Shown: positions 44,807-53,753, counted from the first letter of the stretch. The stretch is DNA of 64,000 nt from an uncultured Lachnospiraceae bacterium (GCA_947089905.1 CAMUMG010000002.1:1-64000), one strand, 5' to 3'. Numbers and translations are program-made. The notes: generated by a model from the letters alone, not told the origin.

Positions 44807-45048
44807 TAACCAAGCCTCCCAAGTACCTCGTTTTCAAAAAATTCAACAGTTGTATCAGGAGAAAGTGAAAAAATTTCTTCATCTAATTTTAAACAAACTC
44901 CTTTTTGACATTGACCCATACAAAAGGAACCAGATAAACTTATTTTATCCTCTAACTGATGTTTTTGAATTAATTCTTGAAGTTTTAAAATTACACTTCT
45001 TGAACCCTTTAAATGGCAGGAACTTCCAATACAAACCTGAATTACCAT
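44806..45048 (-). CDS. thioredoxin-like [2Fe-2S] ferredoxin (HfsA-like)
   Basis: This 80-residue thioredoxin-fold ferredoxin has cysteines in VCIGSSCHLKG (C6, C11) and FCMGQCQKGV (C43, C47), the four-Cys pattern of NuoE/HymA-type 2Fe-2S proteins. It probably passes electrons to the hydrogenase-like sensor whose start overlaps its stop (TAATG). AAAGGAGGT precedes the ATG. It is first of the operon. Confidence 0.88.
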   Translation of the reverse strand: MVIQVCIGSSCHLKGSRSVILKLQELIQKHQLEDKISLSGSFCMGQCQKGVCLKLDEEIFSLSPDTTVEFFENEVLGRLG

Positions 45049-45140
45049 ATTATAAATACCTCCTTTAAATCATGATATTTATTATATCATTGCAAAGGGG
45101 GACTGTCAAATTAAGAGAGAAAATAAGCCACAGCGAAAAT

Positions 45141-45191
45141 ATAAAAGGAAAATATCAAAAATCAGCATATTTTTTGATATTTTCCTTTTAT
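45141..45191. terminator. terminator after the heptad-repeat gene
   Basis: A 21-bp perfect stem (45141-45161 with 45171-45191), AT-rich with a GG/CC core, lies 17 bases beyond the stop codon at 45208 on the minus strand. It isolates the exporter operon from the hydrogenase operon. Confidence 0.85.
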
Positions 45192-45207
45192 CATTTAGGA
45201 GTTTATT

Positions 45208-47136
45208 TTATTTCTCAATCTCGTTTGTTTTTAATAGGTAAGAAACACTTCCATCCATGCCTTCCATTAATCCTGAAAAGTTGTTTTCTTTGCTGGAAAG
45301 TTCTGTCATAGCTGATAGACGGTCAATAAGAAGTTCTATATCACTGTCAAATACAGATACTAGCTTTTGAATTCCTGTTTCGTTAAATTCAGCAATTCCA
45401 TCAGCAAGTGTCTTTGCTCCGTCTGTTAAATCGGAAGCTCCATCTTTTAATTTACTACTGCCATCTTTTAATTTGTCTGCACCATCAACTAATGTTTTTG
45501 TACCATCTAAAAGAGTGGTTGTGCCATCTTTTACTTGGACAGAGGCTTGATAAAGAGAAGAAGTACCAGAAACTAATTTGCTGCTGCCCTCTGATAATTG
45601 TGTAAGTCCATCTTTTAGAGAGAGCGTTCCTTTTGAAAGGCTATTTAGACCACTACTTAAAGAAGTTATTCCGTCAGATACTGTTTTTGTTCCGGCACAA
45701 AGAGCTGTAATACCATCTTTTAACCCTTTTCCTCCATCGGTCATACTTGCAGCAATCTGTTTCTGACCAGCAATAGTAACTTCTAAAGTCTGAATCATCT
45801 TTTCAAAATTTTCTGAAGGAGCAGCAGTATAAACCTGTTTTAATCCTTCTAATACCTGTTCATTTGCTGCAATCGTCTGCTTTAAAGATTCATAGGCAGT
45901 ATCCATTCCATCAGACAGAGAATCAATTCCATCGGCTGTCTGCTTTAATCCCTGTGTAAGAGCAGAAACACCTTCTAATACAGGAACATATCCTTCCGTC
46001 AGTTTATCTGCTCCTGATTTAGTATTTTTAATTCCTACATCAAGTGTCTTTACAGAATCCTGTACGGTTTTAGCTCCTGAACTTAATTCTTTTGTCCCTG
46101 ATGCTAAAGAAGAAGCCCCACTGTTTAATTGGGTTGCACCCTGAAACAAGTCTTTTACTCCGTTATCTAAAGAGGTTGTGCCAGAGAGTAGGGAAACAGC
46201 TCCCTCATAGAGATCGGAAGAACCATCTTCTAATTGAATAGAAGCTTCACTTAATTTTGATATAGCCTCACTAAGACTATCTATACTAAAATTATCTAAG
46301 CTGTCCAAATCTTTATTGGCAATAGACTGAAATAGCTGGTTGGTGAAAACAGTAACTGTTCCAGCTAAAGAGAAGTCAGAAACGTCCGCTGTAATTTCTG
46401 CATAATCTGGGAGTAAAGAATCATCTTCTAATTGAAGACTTTCTGTCATTCCGGGAAGAGCAAGACATAATACAACTGCACGATTGCCGTCTGTTAATAC
46501 AGAGCCATTTGTAACTTCAATATTTGCAAATTGATTCAGATCAAACATTGTTCCAGTAACAGCTAAATAAGGAACAGCCAAAGTTTCCTGATTTTCACCC
46601 ACAGTTGTCTGTTTTCTTGAGTGGTTTTCGTAGGTAAAACGAATGGTTACTTTACCACTTTTTCCTGCAAGCTCTTGTGCAGAAATTTCGTTACCATCTA
46701 AAAGATAAGTGATATTTACAGATACAGGAAGTTCTTTTTGACTTTTACCTTGATAATAAATATCTGATCCATCTGCTGCCCAAGTCAAAGAATCTCCATT
46801 TTTAGAAAATTCTTCCCATCCCTTTACGTTTACGATGTCCGTAAGATCCGAAATATCATTGATAGAAGAAAGGGAATCTGGATTTTTTAAACAGGCAGAA
46901 ACTAAAGTATGATCGACACTGCCGTCTGAATTAGCAAAAATATATACCATTTCTTCTTTTTTAGAAGTGAGATTAGAAGCTGTTTTTGATACCTGTGTTT
47001 TTTCAGAAGAACGAATCGTTGTTGTTTCGATTGAATTATCTGCTTTTGCTGAGTGATTGTCAGCATAGTAAAATGTAGCACTGGTTGTTAAACAGATAGT
47101 AAGAGCTGCTGCAATATATTTTTGATAACGTTTCAT
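45208..47136 (-). CDS. secreted heptad-repeat (LxxG) protein, partner of MMPL exporter
   Basis: This 642-residue protein has an N-terminal signal anchor (about 8-25), a beta-rich region (50-260) and a long helical array (about 285-600). The array has L-x2-G heptads: SGTTSLDNG, LSSGAKTVQDS, LKDGASDLTDG and others, many times over. YhgE/Pip-like and MMPL-associated proteins share this heptad array, which forms an extended coiled-coil. No C-terminal transmembrane cluster is present, unlike YhgE. It is 21 bases downstream of the MMPL gene, so the two form one exporter under TetR. Confidence 0.85.
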   Translation of the reverse strand: MKRYQKYIAAALTICLTTSATFYYADNHSAKADNSIETTTIRSSEKTQVSKTASNLTSKKEEMVYIFANSDGSVDHTLVSACLKNPDSLSSINDISDLTDIVNVKGWEEFSKNGDSLTWAADGSDIYYQGKSQKELPVSVNITYLLDGNEISAQELAGKSGKVTIRFTYENHSRKQTTVGENQETLAVPYLAVTGTMFDLNQFANIEVTNGSVLTDGNRAVVLCLALPGMTESLQLEDDSLLPDYAEITADVSDFSLAGTVTVFTNQLFQSIANKDLDSLDNFSIDSLSEAISKLSEASIQLEDGSSDLYEGAVSLLSGTTSLDNGVKDLFQGATQLNSGASSLASGTKELSSGAKTVQDSVKTLDVGIKNTKSGADKLTEGYVPVLEGVSALTQGLKQTADGIDSLSDGMDTAYESLKQTIAANEQVLEGLKQVYTAAPSENFEKMIQTLEVTIAGQKQIAASMTDGGKGLKDGITALCAGTKTVSDGITSLSSGLNSLSKGTLSLKDGLTQLSEGSSKLVSGTSSLYQASVQVKDGTTTLLDGTKTLVDGADKLKDGSSKLKDGASDLTDGAKTLADGIAEFNETGIQKLVSVFDSDIELLIDRLSAMTELSSKENNFSGLMEGMDGSVSYLLKTNEIEK

Positions 47137-47157
47137 AAAAATAATCCTCCATTCTTT

Positions 47158-49269
47158 TTAATGTGCTGAAACAGTTTTTGTGGATTGTTCGGATATTCTC
47201 TTTTTATCCGAAGAAAAATGTAAACTGGTTGCACAGATAACACGGTCAAATACCATAAATAAAGATGGTAGCAGTAATAAAACAACAAACATACTAATGA
47301 TTGCACCACGTGCCATTAAAGTACATAAAGAACTGATCATATCAATATTGGAATACAATCCCACGCCAAAGGTGGCTGCAAAGAAACAAAATGCACTGAC
47401 CATAACGGATTTTACACAGGCAGCTAGTGCAGTCTGGATAGAAGCTTCCTTAGATGCACCATTACTGCGTTCCTTTTTATAGCGGTTTGTCATTAAAATG
47501 GCATAGTCTACGGTTGCACCTAATTGAATAGTACCAATTACGATAGAAGCAATAAACGGGAGTGAAGTATGAGTATAACATGGAATTCCCATATTAATAA
47601 AAATAGCAAATTCAATCACACTAACTAAAATCACAGGAAGTGAAATGGAGCGAAATACAAAAACGATAATAAAGAAGATAGCACAAATAGAAACAGCACT
47701 GACTACCTTAAAATCTTTATCTGTAATTTCGATCAAATCTTTTGTACAAGGAGCTTCTCCAATTAGCATTGCATTACTGTCATATTTTTTAACAATACTA
47801 TTTAATACATTAATCTGTCGATTGACTTCTTCCGATGCCGTTTTGTATTCTGAACCAACCAAGATAAGTTGCCAGCGATCACTTTTTAAAAGACTACTGA
47901 TTTCATCTGGAATCAATTCTCTTGGAATCGCTGTTCCAACAATAGAATCAAAGCCCAGTGCAAAACTGACACCATCTTGAGATTTCATTTCATTCATCAT
48001 AGAAACGGTATCTTTTGGACTTAATGAACTATCCGCTAATACCATATGAACTGAATTCATATGAAAATTTTCCGAAAGTTTTGTATTTGCTATAATACTG
48101 TCTAAGTCTTTTGGAAGAGTTTCATCCAGATTATAATAAACATCTGTATGTGTATAGCCATAAATGGCAGGGGCAAGCATAGCTAGAAAGATAGTGATAA
48201 AGATAAAGTAATGTTTACTGATTACAGTTGCAAGACTTCCTAAGTCAGGAATCAATGGTCGATGTGTTGTTTTTTCAACTGCTCTGTCAGAAACTAAAAG
48301 CATACTTGGAAGAATCGTGATACATCCTAAAACTCCAAAAACAACTCCCTTTGCCATAACAATACCAAGATCTTTTCCAAGGGTAAAACTCATAAAACAA
48401 AGGGCAATAAAGCCTGCTACTGTTGTAATAGAACTACCCACAACAGAAGTAATAGTATTGGAAATAGCATGTGCCATTGCACGTTCTTTATCTCCATGAA
48501 ACCGTTGCTTTTGTTCGGAATAACTATGCCATAAAAAGATAGAATAGTCCATTGTGACACCGAGCTGAAGAACTGCACTTAATGCTTTTGTAACATAAGA
48601 AATTTCTCCAAGAAAATAGTTACTTCCTAAATTGTATAAGATTGCCATGCCAATGCTTAGCATAAAAAACAGCGGAAGCAGCCATGAATCCATTGTAAGT
48701 GCAAGTACAATACAAGATAAAATTACTGCAATTAATACATAGATTGGGGTTTCCTGATTAGATAAATTTTTGGTATCTGTAACCACTGCAGACATACCAC
48801 TTAAAAAGGTCTGTTTTCCTGCAATAGAGCGAATTTCTTCAATGGCATTCATGGTTGTATCGGCAGAAGTAGTATCATCGAAAAAAATTGCCATCAGATC
48901 CATATCACCAGATTGGAACTTAGAGAGGTAATTTTCTGGAATGAGTTCCATTGGAACGGAACTATCTAAAATAGTATCATACCAAACAACACTTTCTACA
49001 TGTTCAACCTGTTCAATCTTCTGCTTTAGGGAAATAATATCTTTACTGCTCATTGCCTGTGTCATAAATAGAGAAAATGCACCTTTACCGAAATCCTCCA
49101 TTAAAATATCCTGACCGATCATAGTTTCGATATCTTTTGGCAGATAATAGAGCATATCATAATTTACTCTTGTAGAAATCATACCAAATACCGAGGGAAT
49201 CAAAAGTAGGAAACTGATAACTAAAATGGGGATACGATATTTTACAACTTTCTTTCCAAACTGTATCAT
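47158..49269 (-). CDS. MMPL/RND-superfamily exporter
   Basis: This 703-residue membrane protein has two repeated halves, each with a helix, an extracytoplasmic domain of about 130 residues and five to six further helices. The motif GVTMDYSIFLWHSYSEQK in half 1 and GATVDYAILMTNRYKKER in half 2 contain the Asp-Tyr pair of the proton relay in MMPL proteins. Cargo may be lipid, peptide or drug. Transcription starts in a divergent region with four TetR operators. AAGGAGGAG precedes the ATG. Confidence 0.92.
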   Translation of the reverse strand: MIQFGKKVVKYRIPILVISFLLLIPSVFGMISTRVNYDMLYYLPKDIETMIGQDILMEDFGKGAFSLFMTQAMSSKDIISLKQKIEQVEHVESVVWYDTILDSSVPMELIPENYLSKFQSGDMDLMAIFFDDTTSADTTMNAIEEIRSIAGKQTFLSGMSAVVTDTKNLSNQETPIYVLIAVILSCIVLALTMDSWLLPLFFMLSIGMAILYNLGSNYFLGEISYVTKALSAVLQLGVTMDYSIFLWHSYSEQKQRFHGDKERAMAHAISNTITSVVGSSITTVAGFIALCFMSFTLGKDLGIVMAKGVVFGVLGCITILPSMLLVSDRAVEKTTHRPLIPDLGSLATVISKHYFIFITIFLAMLAPAIYGYTHTDVYYNLDETLPKDLDSIIANTKLSENFHMNSVHMVLADSSLSPKDTVSMMNEMKSQDGVSFALGFDSIVGTAIPRELIPDEISSLLKSDRWQLILVGSEYKTASEEVNRQINVLNSIVKKYDSNAMLIGEAPCTKDLIEITDKDFKVVSAVSICAIFFIIVFVFRSISLPVILVSVIEFAIFINMGIPCYTHTSLPFIASIVIGTIQLGATVDYAILMTNRYKKERSNGASKEASIQTALAACVKSVMVSAFCFFAATFGVGLYSNIDMISSLCTLMARGAIISMFVVLLLLPSLFMVFDRVICATSLHFSSDKKRISEQSTKTVSAH

Positions 49270-49296
49270 TTTGTACTCCTCCTTATTTTTAGTAAA

Positions 49297-49309
49297 TGAC
49301 TAATAGTCA
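49297..49309. promoter_or_regulatory. TetR operator 1
   Basis: TGACTAATAGTCA is a perfect 13-bp palindrome (6-1-6). It lies downstream of the MMPL -10, in the leader before the ribosome site. Confidence 0.75.
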
Positions 49310-49326
49310 TTTCTTATTCTGGTGTC

Positions 49327-49354
49327 ATTATATCATAAAATGACCAATAGTCAA
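49327..49354 (-). promoter_or_regulatory. sigma-A promoter of the MMPL operon
   Basis: On the minus strand, TTGACT (49354-49349), a 16-base spacer and TATAAT (49332-49327). Operator 2 overlaps its -35, and operator 1 lies just downstream. Confidence 0.7.
49341..49353. promoter_or_regulatory. TetR operator 2
   Basis: TGACCAATAGTCA, one base off perfect symmetry, overlaps the -35 of the MMPL promoter. Confidence 0.7.
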
Positions 49355-49372
49355 TTAAAAAATTATTAAAAA

Positions 49373-49385
49373 TGACTATCGGTCA
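49373..49385. promoter_or_regulatory. TetR operator 3
   Basis: TGACTATCGGTCA is a degenerate palindrome of the same TGAC...GTCA frame, between the two promoters. Confidence 0.55.
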
Positions 49386-49459
49386 TAAAATTGTGAAAAT
49401 TGATCAAGAGAACAAAAAAAATAGAAGGCAATACAGGCAAATTATACAATAACATCAGA

Positions 49460-49488
49460 TTGACTAAAAGTCATTTTTAGATTATAAT
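49460..49488 (+). promoter_or_regulatory. sigma-A promoter of tetR (and possibly glgB-sda)
   Basis: TTGACT (49460-49465), 17-base spacer, TATAAT (49483-49488). Operator 4 covers the -35. Confidence 0.7.
49461..49473. promoter_or_regulatory. TetR operator 4
   Basis: TGACTAAAAGTCA overlaps the tetR -35, so TetR would repress itself. Confidence 0.65.
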
Positions 49489-49517
49489 AAGGACAATAGC
49501 AGAAAGGAGGTGTCTTC

Positions 49518-50150
49518 TTGGGAAAAATTGAATCAAATAAACAACAAAAAGAAGATTCTTTATTAAATACAGCATTTCATTTATTTACTACAAAAGGATT
49601 AAGTAAAACCTCTATTGCAGAGATTTCGGAAAAAGCAGGCATGGCAAAAGGAACATTTTATCTTTATTTTAAAGATAAGTATGATATTAGGAATAAACTG
49701 ATTTCTCATAAATCCAGTCAAATTTTTTTAAATGCAGCAGAAGCTATGAAACAGGAACAAATTGAAAATTTTGAAGATAGGATTATTTTTTTATGTGATC
49801 ATATTATTAATCAGTTAAGTGAAAACCAAATACTTCTGAATTTTATTTCTAAAAATTTAAGTTGGGGAATTTTTAAAGAGGCTCTGACTACAAATATTCA
49901 AAAGGAAGATATTGATTTTAAAGAGGTTTACTATAAAATATTAAAAGAGTCGGGGATAGAGTTTCGAGATCCAGAAGTCATGCTGTTTTTGATTGTAGAG
50001 TTAGTAAGCTCTACCTGTTATAGTACAATTTTATATAAAGAACCTATTTCTATAGAAGAATTAAAACCGGATCTTTATCAGGTGATCCGTTCTATTATCG
50101 AAAATCATAAGAAAAAGAAAAGTGAGGTACAAGATGGAACAACTACATGA
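49518..50150 (+). CDS. TetR/AcrR family repressor
   Basis: This 210-residue protein has an N-terminal helix-turn-helix (TSIAEISEKAGMAKGTFYLYFKDK-type segment at about 32-56) and a helical ligand-binding domain. TTG at 49518 is the start, with AAAGGAGGTG placed 6 bases upstream. It is divergent from the MMPL exporter and its 13-bp operators flank both promoters, so it probably senses the exporter's cargo. Its coding end overlaps the glgB start by 17 bases, placing glgB and sda genes potentially under the same autoregulated promoter. Confidence 0.9.
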   Translation: MGKIESNKQQKEDSLLNTAFHLFTTKGLSKTSIAEISEKAGMAKGTFYLYFKDKYDIRNKLISHKSSQIFLNAAEAMKQEQIENFEDRIIFLCDHIINQLSENQILLNFISKNLSWGIFKEALTTNIQKEDIDFKEVYYKILKESGIEFRDPEVMLFLIVELVSSTCYSTILYKEPISIEELKPDLYQVIRSIIENHKKKKSEVQDGTTT

Positions 50151-52002
50151 TTTTTATTGTGGAACAATGTTTCAGGCATATGAATATTTCGGAGCACATC
50201 CGGGCTATAAGGATAATCAATCAGGAGTATGGTTTCGTGTGTATGCTCCTGGGGCAAAGTCTGTACAGGTTATTGGAGATTTTAATGGTTGGAATGGGGA
50301 TTGGATGTATAAAGAAATAAACAGTGGAGTATTTGTTTGTTTCTTAACCACACCAGAGTTAGGACAATTTTATAAATATCGAATCTGGACAAGAGATGGA
50401 AGAACACTTGATAAATCCGATCCCTACGGATTTGGAATGGAACTACGTCCAAATTCGGCCTCTGTAATCGTCGATTTAAATGGATATATATTTACTGATC
50501 AAGAATGGATGAATCAAAGAGAAAAAAATTATAATAAGCCTATGAATATCTATGAGATTCATGCAGGTTCTTGGAAAAAGAAGGGGGAAGGGGAAAAAGG
50601 ATGGTATAAATACCATGAACTATCCGAGCTTTTAATTCCTTATTTGAAAGAAAATAACTATACCCATGTAGAACTGCTTCCTTTAGCGGAACATCCCGCA
50701 GACTGTTCTTGGGGATATCAAATTACTGGTTTTTATGCACCAACTTCCCGTTATGGAACTGCAAAGGATTTGATGGAGTTTGTAAACCAGTGTCATTTAG
50801 AAGGAATCGGTGTAATAATGGATTTTGTTCCAGTTCATTTTGCAATAGATGATTATGGTTTGGGACAGTTTGATGGAACTGCTCTATATGAATATCCAAG
50901 TGGAGATACTGGACACAGTCAATGGGGAACATATGGATTTAATTATTATCGTGGAGAGATCTGTTCATTTTTACAGTCATCAGCGGATTATTGGCTAAAT
51001 ATTTACCATATGGATGGACTGAGAATGGATGCAATCAATAATGTGATCTATTGGAAAGGAAATAAAAATTGTGGTGTGAATGAAGGTGGATTAAACTTTT
51101 TAAAGCGTATGAATTTAGGACTGCATAAACGATATCCAAATGTGATGTTGATTGCGGAAGATTCGTCAGATTATTTAAAAGTAACCGCACCAGTAGAATA
51201 TGGTGGTCTTGGCTTTGATTACAAGTGGGATATGGGATTTATGAATGATACACTAGACTTTTTTAAAAAGCCACCAAAGGAACGTTCTGAACACTATCAT
51301 ATGCTGACATTTTCCATGCACTATTTTTATAATGAATTATTTTTGCTTGCGTTTTCTCATGATGAAAATGTACATGGGAAAGCGACGATTCTTCAAAAAA
51401 TGTGGGGAGAGTATGAGTATAAATTTCCGCAGGCAAGGGTATTGTATACGTATATGTATACTCATCCGGGAAAGAAACTAAATTTTATGGGAAATGAAAT
51501 CGGTCATTTTCGAGAGTGGGACGAATCAAGAGAAATGGATTGGAGTTTATTAAGTTATCCACTTCATGAGAGTTTTTTACGTTATATGAAGGAACTTTCA
51601 GGGTTGTATCAAAAGACTTCTGCACTTTATGAGGGAGAATATCATCCAGAAAAATTTCGTTGGATTGAGGCGGATGCAAAAACAGAATGTGTTTATATTT
51701 ATGAGAGAAAATCAGAACAAGGAAATCTTTTAATCCTATTAAATCTCTCCGATCAGACATATCAAAATTATTGTTTCGGATATGATAAACCAATGATATT
51801 TGAAAGAATTTTAAATAGTGATAGTGAAGAATTTGGAGGGAGGGATGTCTCTAAATCAGAACAGATCACATTTAAGGGGGATTCTCATGGAGCTTGGAAA
51901 TATAGTTCTACTACAGATCTAGCCCCTTTTTCAGCAAAAATTTTTGCACAAGCTCAAACACAAAAAAAGAAAAAGGAAGATAAAGATAATGAGTCTATTT
52001 GA
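50134..52002 (+). CDS. glgB: 1,4-alpha-glucan branching enzyme
   Basis: This 622-residue GH13 enzyme adds alpha-1,6 branches to glycogen. It has a CBM48 domain (GDFNGWNGDW near residue 52), then the catalytic barrel: nucleophile D299 (LRMDAIN), acid/base E342 (IAEDSS) and the third Asp in SHDENVHGK, followed by a C-terminal beta domain. The Lys/Glu-rich tail encodes the ribosome site of sdaAB. The ATG at 50134 has GAGGT 5 bases upstream and lies inside the tetR end. It lacks the extra N1 domain found in longer GlgB proteins. Confidence 0.94.
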   Translation: MEQLHDFYCGTMFQAYEYFGAHPGYKDNQSGVWFRVYAPGAKSVQVIGDFNGWNGDWMYKEINSGVFVCFLTTPELGQFYKYRIWTRDGRTLDKSDPYGFGMELRPNSASVIVDLNGYIFTDQEWMNQREKNYNKPMNIYEIHAGSWKKKGEGEKGWYKYHELSELLIPYLKENNYTHVELLPLAEHPADCSWGYQITGFYAPTSRYGTAKDLMEFVNQCHLEGIGVIMDFVPVHFAIDDYGLGQFDGTALYEYPSGDTGHSQWGTYGFNYYRGEICSFLQSSADYWLNIYHMDGLRMDAINNVIYWKGNKNCGVNEGGLNFLKRMNLGLHKRYPNVMLIAEDSSDYLKVTAPVEYGGLGFDYKWDMGFMNDTLDFFKKPPKERSEHYHMLTFSMHYFYNELFLLAFSHDENVHGKATILQKMWGEYEYKFPQARVLYTYMYTHPGKKLNFMGNEIGHFREWDESREMDWSLLSYPLHESFLRYMKELSGLYQKTSALYEGEYHPEKFRWIEADAKTECVYIYERKSEQGNLLILLNLSDQTYQNYCFGYDKPMIFERILNSDSEEFGGRDVSKSEQITFKGDSHGAWKYSSTTDLAPFSAKIFAQAQTQKKKKEDKDNESI

Positions 52003-52651
52003 TATTTTAGGGCCTGTGATGGTAGGACCATCAAGTTCTCATACTGCTGGTGCCGCTAGAATTGGATATATCTGTTATAAATTAATGGACGAGCCAATAG
52101 AACGTGCAGAGATTGGATTATATGGATCCTTTCTTGCAACAGGAAGAGGGCATGGTACAGACAGAGCATTGGTTGCAGGGCTTCTTGGAATGAAGCCAGC
52201 AGATGAAAGAATTCCAGAAAGCTTTGAATTAGCAAAACAGCAAAACTTAGAATTTTCTTTTGGAAGAGCAGATTTTGCAGAAGCACATCCAAATACAGTA
52301 AAACTAAATTTAACTGGAAAAAGTGGAAGAAGACTGGAAGTAACGGCAGAATCCATTGGCGGTGGAAGAGTAAGAATTCGACAGATCGATGGATTGGAAG
52401 CGAATTTTTGCGGTGATTATGCAACTTTGATTGTCCATAACCTAGATCAGCCAGGTCATGTAGCAGAAGTCACTTCTATGCTTGCCCATAAGTCAATTAA
52501 TATTGCAACAATGCAGTTATATCGTGATGGCAGAGGAGGTCATGCGGTCATGGTGGTAGAGTGTGATAGAGAAGTGCCAGAGGAATCCAGAAAATGGCTG
52601 GCTCATTTAGAAGGAATTATTAAAGTAACATATTTGAGTATGGAAGAATAA
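51989..52651 (+). CDS. sdaAB: L-serine dehydratase, beta subunit
   Basis: This 220-residue subunit of the iron-sulfur serine dehydratase carries the N-terminal half-domain (MSLFDILGPVMVGPSSSHTAGA, written here only in part as the GPSSSHTAGA motif) and a C-terminal ACT domain (about 150-220, NLDQPGHVAEVTS). With SdaAA it converts L-serine to pyruvate and ammonia. ATG at 51989 lies within the last 14 bases of glgB, with AAGGAAG as ribosome site. A longer in-frame start exists inside glgB but adds only Lys-rich sequence. Confidence 0.93.
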   Translation: MSLFDILGPVMVGPSSSHTAGAARIGYICYKLMDEPIERAEIGLYGSFLATGRGHGTDRALVAGLLGMKPADERIPESFELAKQQNLEFSFGRADFAEAHPNTVKLNLTGKSGRRLEVTAESIGGGRVRIRQIDGLEANFCGDYATLIVHNLDQPGHVAEVTSMLAHKSINIATMQLYRDGRGGHAVMVVECDREVPEESRKWLAHLEGIIKVTYLSMEE

Positions 52652-52675
52652 CTTCTGTCGGAAAGGGTGAAAAAT

Positions 52676-53548
52676 ATGGCACTGAAATCACTTGAAGAAC
52701 TTGCAAATATAGCAACGGCATCAGGAGATCCGTTTTGGTGTGTTGTTCTAAAAGAGGATATAAAAGAACGACAGGTAACAAAAGAAGAATCCTTTGCTAA
52801 AATGGAAGGAATGTATTTAGCGATGAAAGAGGCAGATAAACAATACGATGGCAAACTGCGTTCACGCAGTGGTTTATCTGGAGGAGATGGACAGCGTCTG
52901 AACGAATATTTGGACAAAGGAGAAAGTCTTTGCGGGGATTTTATTACTACAGTTATGATGAGAGCTGTAAAGATGGGAGAATCCAATGCCTGTATGAAAA
53001 GGATTGTAGCCGCTCCAACGGCAGGTTCATGTGGGGTACTGCCAGCAGTACTTGTAACGATGGAAGAAAGATTCGGATTTTCTATAGAACAAATGACTCA
53101 GGCTCTTTATGTAGCAGCTGGCATCGGAGAAGTAATCGCAGAAAGAGCATTTATTTCAGGAGCACAAGGAGGGTGTCAGGCAGAAATTGGTTCGGCTTCT
53201 GCTATGGCAGCTGGAGCAGCTGTATTTTTATATGGAGGAACAACACAACAAATTCTTCATGCCTGTGCAATGGCACTAAAAAATTTATTGGGGCTCACAT
53301 GTGATCCTGTGGCAGGTCTAGTAGAAGTTCCCTGCATTAAACGAAATATTCTGGGTGCAGTGAATGCACTGACAAGTGCAGATGTAGCACTTGCTGGAGT
53401 GAAGAGTGCAATTCCACCAGATGAAGTAATTGATACGATGCGAAGTATTGGAAGTATGTTACCAAAAGCTTTGCGTGAAACAGGAGAAGGTGGGCTTGCC
53501 ATATCACCAGAAGGTATAAAAATTATGGAAAAGCAGCAAAAAGAATAG
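52676..53548 (+). CDS. sdaAA: L-serine dehydratase, iron-sulfur alpha subunit
   Basis: This 290-residue catalytic subunit holds the [4Fe-4S] cluster. Cys ligands lie in APTAGSCGVLP (near residue 110) and in LTCDPVAGLVEVPC. Serine is bound by the SGLSGGDG loop near residue 67. The pair sdaAB-sdaAA is separated by 24 bases. ATG at 52676 follows GGAAAGGGTGA; a GTG 9 bases upstream is also in frame. The enzyme is oxygen-sensitive, fitting an anaerobe. Confidence 0.94.
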   Translation: MALKSLEELANIATASGDPFWCVVLKEDIKERQVTKEESFAKMEGMYLAMKEADKQYDGKLRSRSGLSGGDGQRLNEYLDKGESLCGDFITTVMMRAVKMGESNACMKRIVAAPTAGSCGVLPAVLVTMEERFGFSIEQMTQALYVAAGIGEVIAERAFISGAQGGCQAEIGSASAMAAGAAVFLYGGTTQQILHACAMALKNLLGLTCDPVAGLVEVPCIKRNILGAVNALTSADVALAGVKSAIPPDEVIDTMRSIGSMLPKALRETGEGGLAISPEGIKIMEKQQKE

Positions 53549-53566
53549 AAACTAAGAAGGAGCTGT

Positions 53567-53664
53567 TGCACTAAGAACTGAATATACAAGATATCATATT
53601 GATATTGCATTAAATTTTACAATATGATATCTTGTATCTGATTTTCTTAAAGCGACAACTTTTT
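53567..53664. repeat. dispersed hairpin, copy D
   Basis: The outer arms contain GGAGCTGTTGCACTAA and TTAAAGCGACAACT. An 18-bp perfect inner stem (53584-53601 with 53620-53637) contains GATATCATATTG. It closely follows the layout of copy C at 19985-20078. It lies 18 bases after the sdaAA stop and may end that transcript. Confidence 0.7.
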
Positions 53665-53696
53665 ATTGCAATTTGCCAAGAATTTTTAAATATTTT

Positions 53697-53716
53697 ATAT
53701 TGAAAAATTTCAATAT
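53697..53716. promoter_or_regulatory. ArsR operator 1
   Basis: A perfect 20-bp palindrome, ATATTGAAA-AA-TTTCAATAT, covers the -35 of the arsR promoter. The same motif recurs at 54113-54132. Confidence 0.75.
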
Positions 53717-53727
53717 TTAAATATAAT
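53700..53727 (+). promoter_or_regulatory. sigma-A promoter of arsR
   Basis: TTGAAA (53700-53705), 16-base spacer, TATAAT (53722-53727), overlapping operator 1. Confidence 0.65.
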
Positions 53728-53753
53728 AGTGATAGAGAGAAATTTTAAAGGAG

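Noticed and set aside
47180..48499. Open frames opposite the MMPL gene
   Set aside because: They mirror hydrophobic codons of the real gene and lack start signals.
52056..53610. Long open frames in other phases across sdaAB and sdaAA
   Set aside because: Both real genes have complete catalytic motifs; the alternative frames have biased composition and no ribosome sites.
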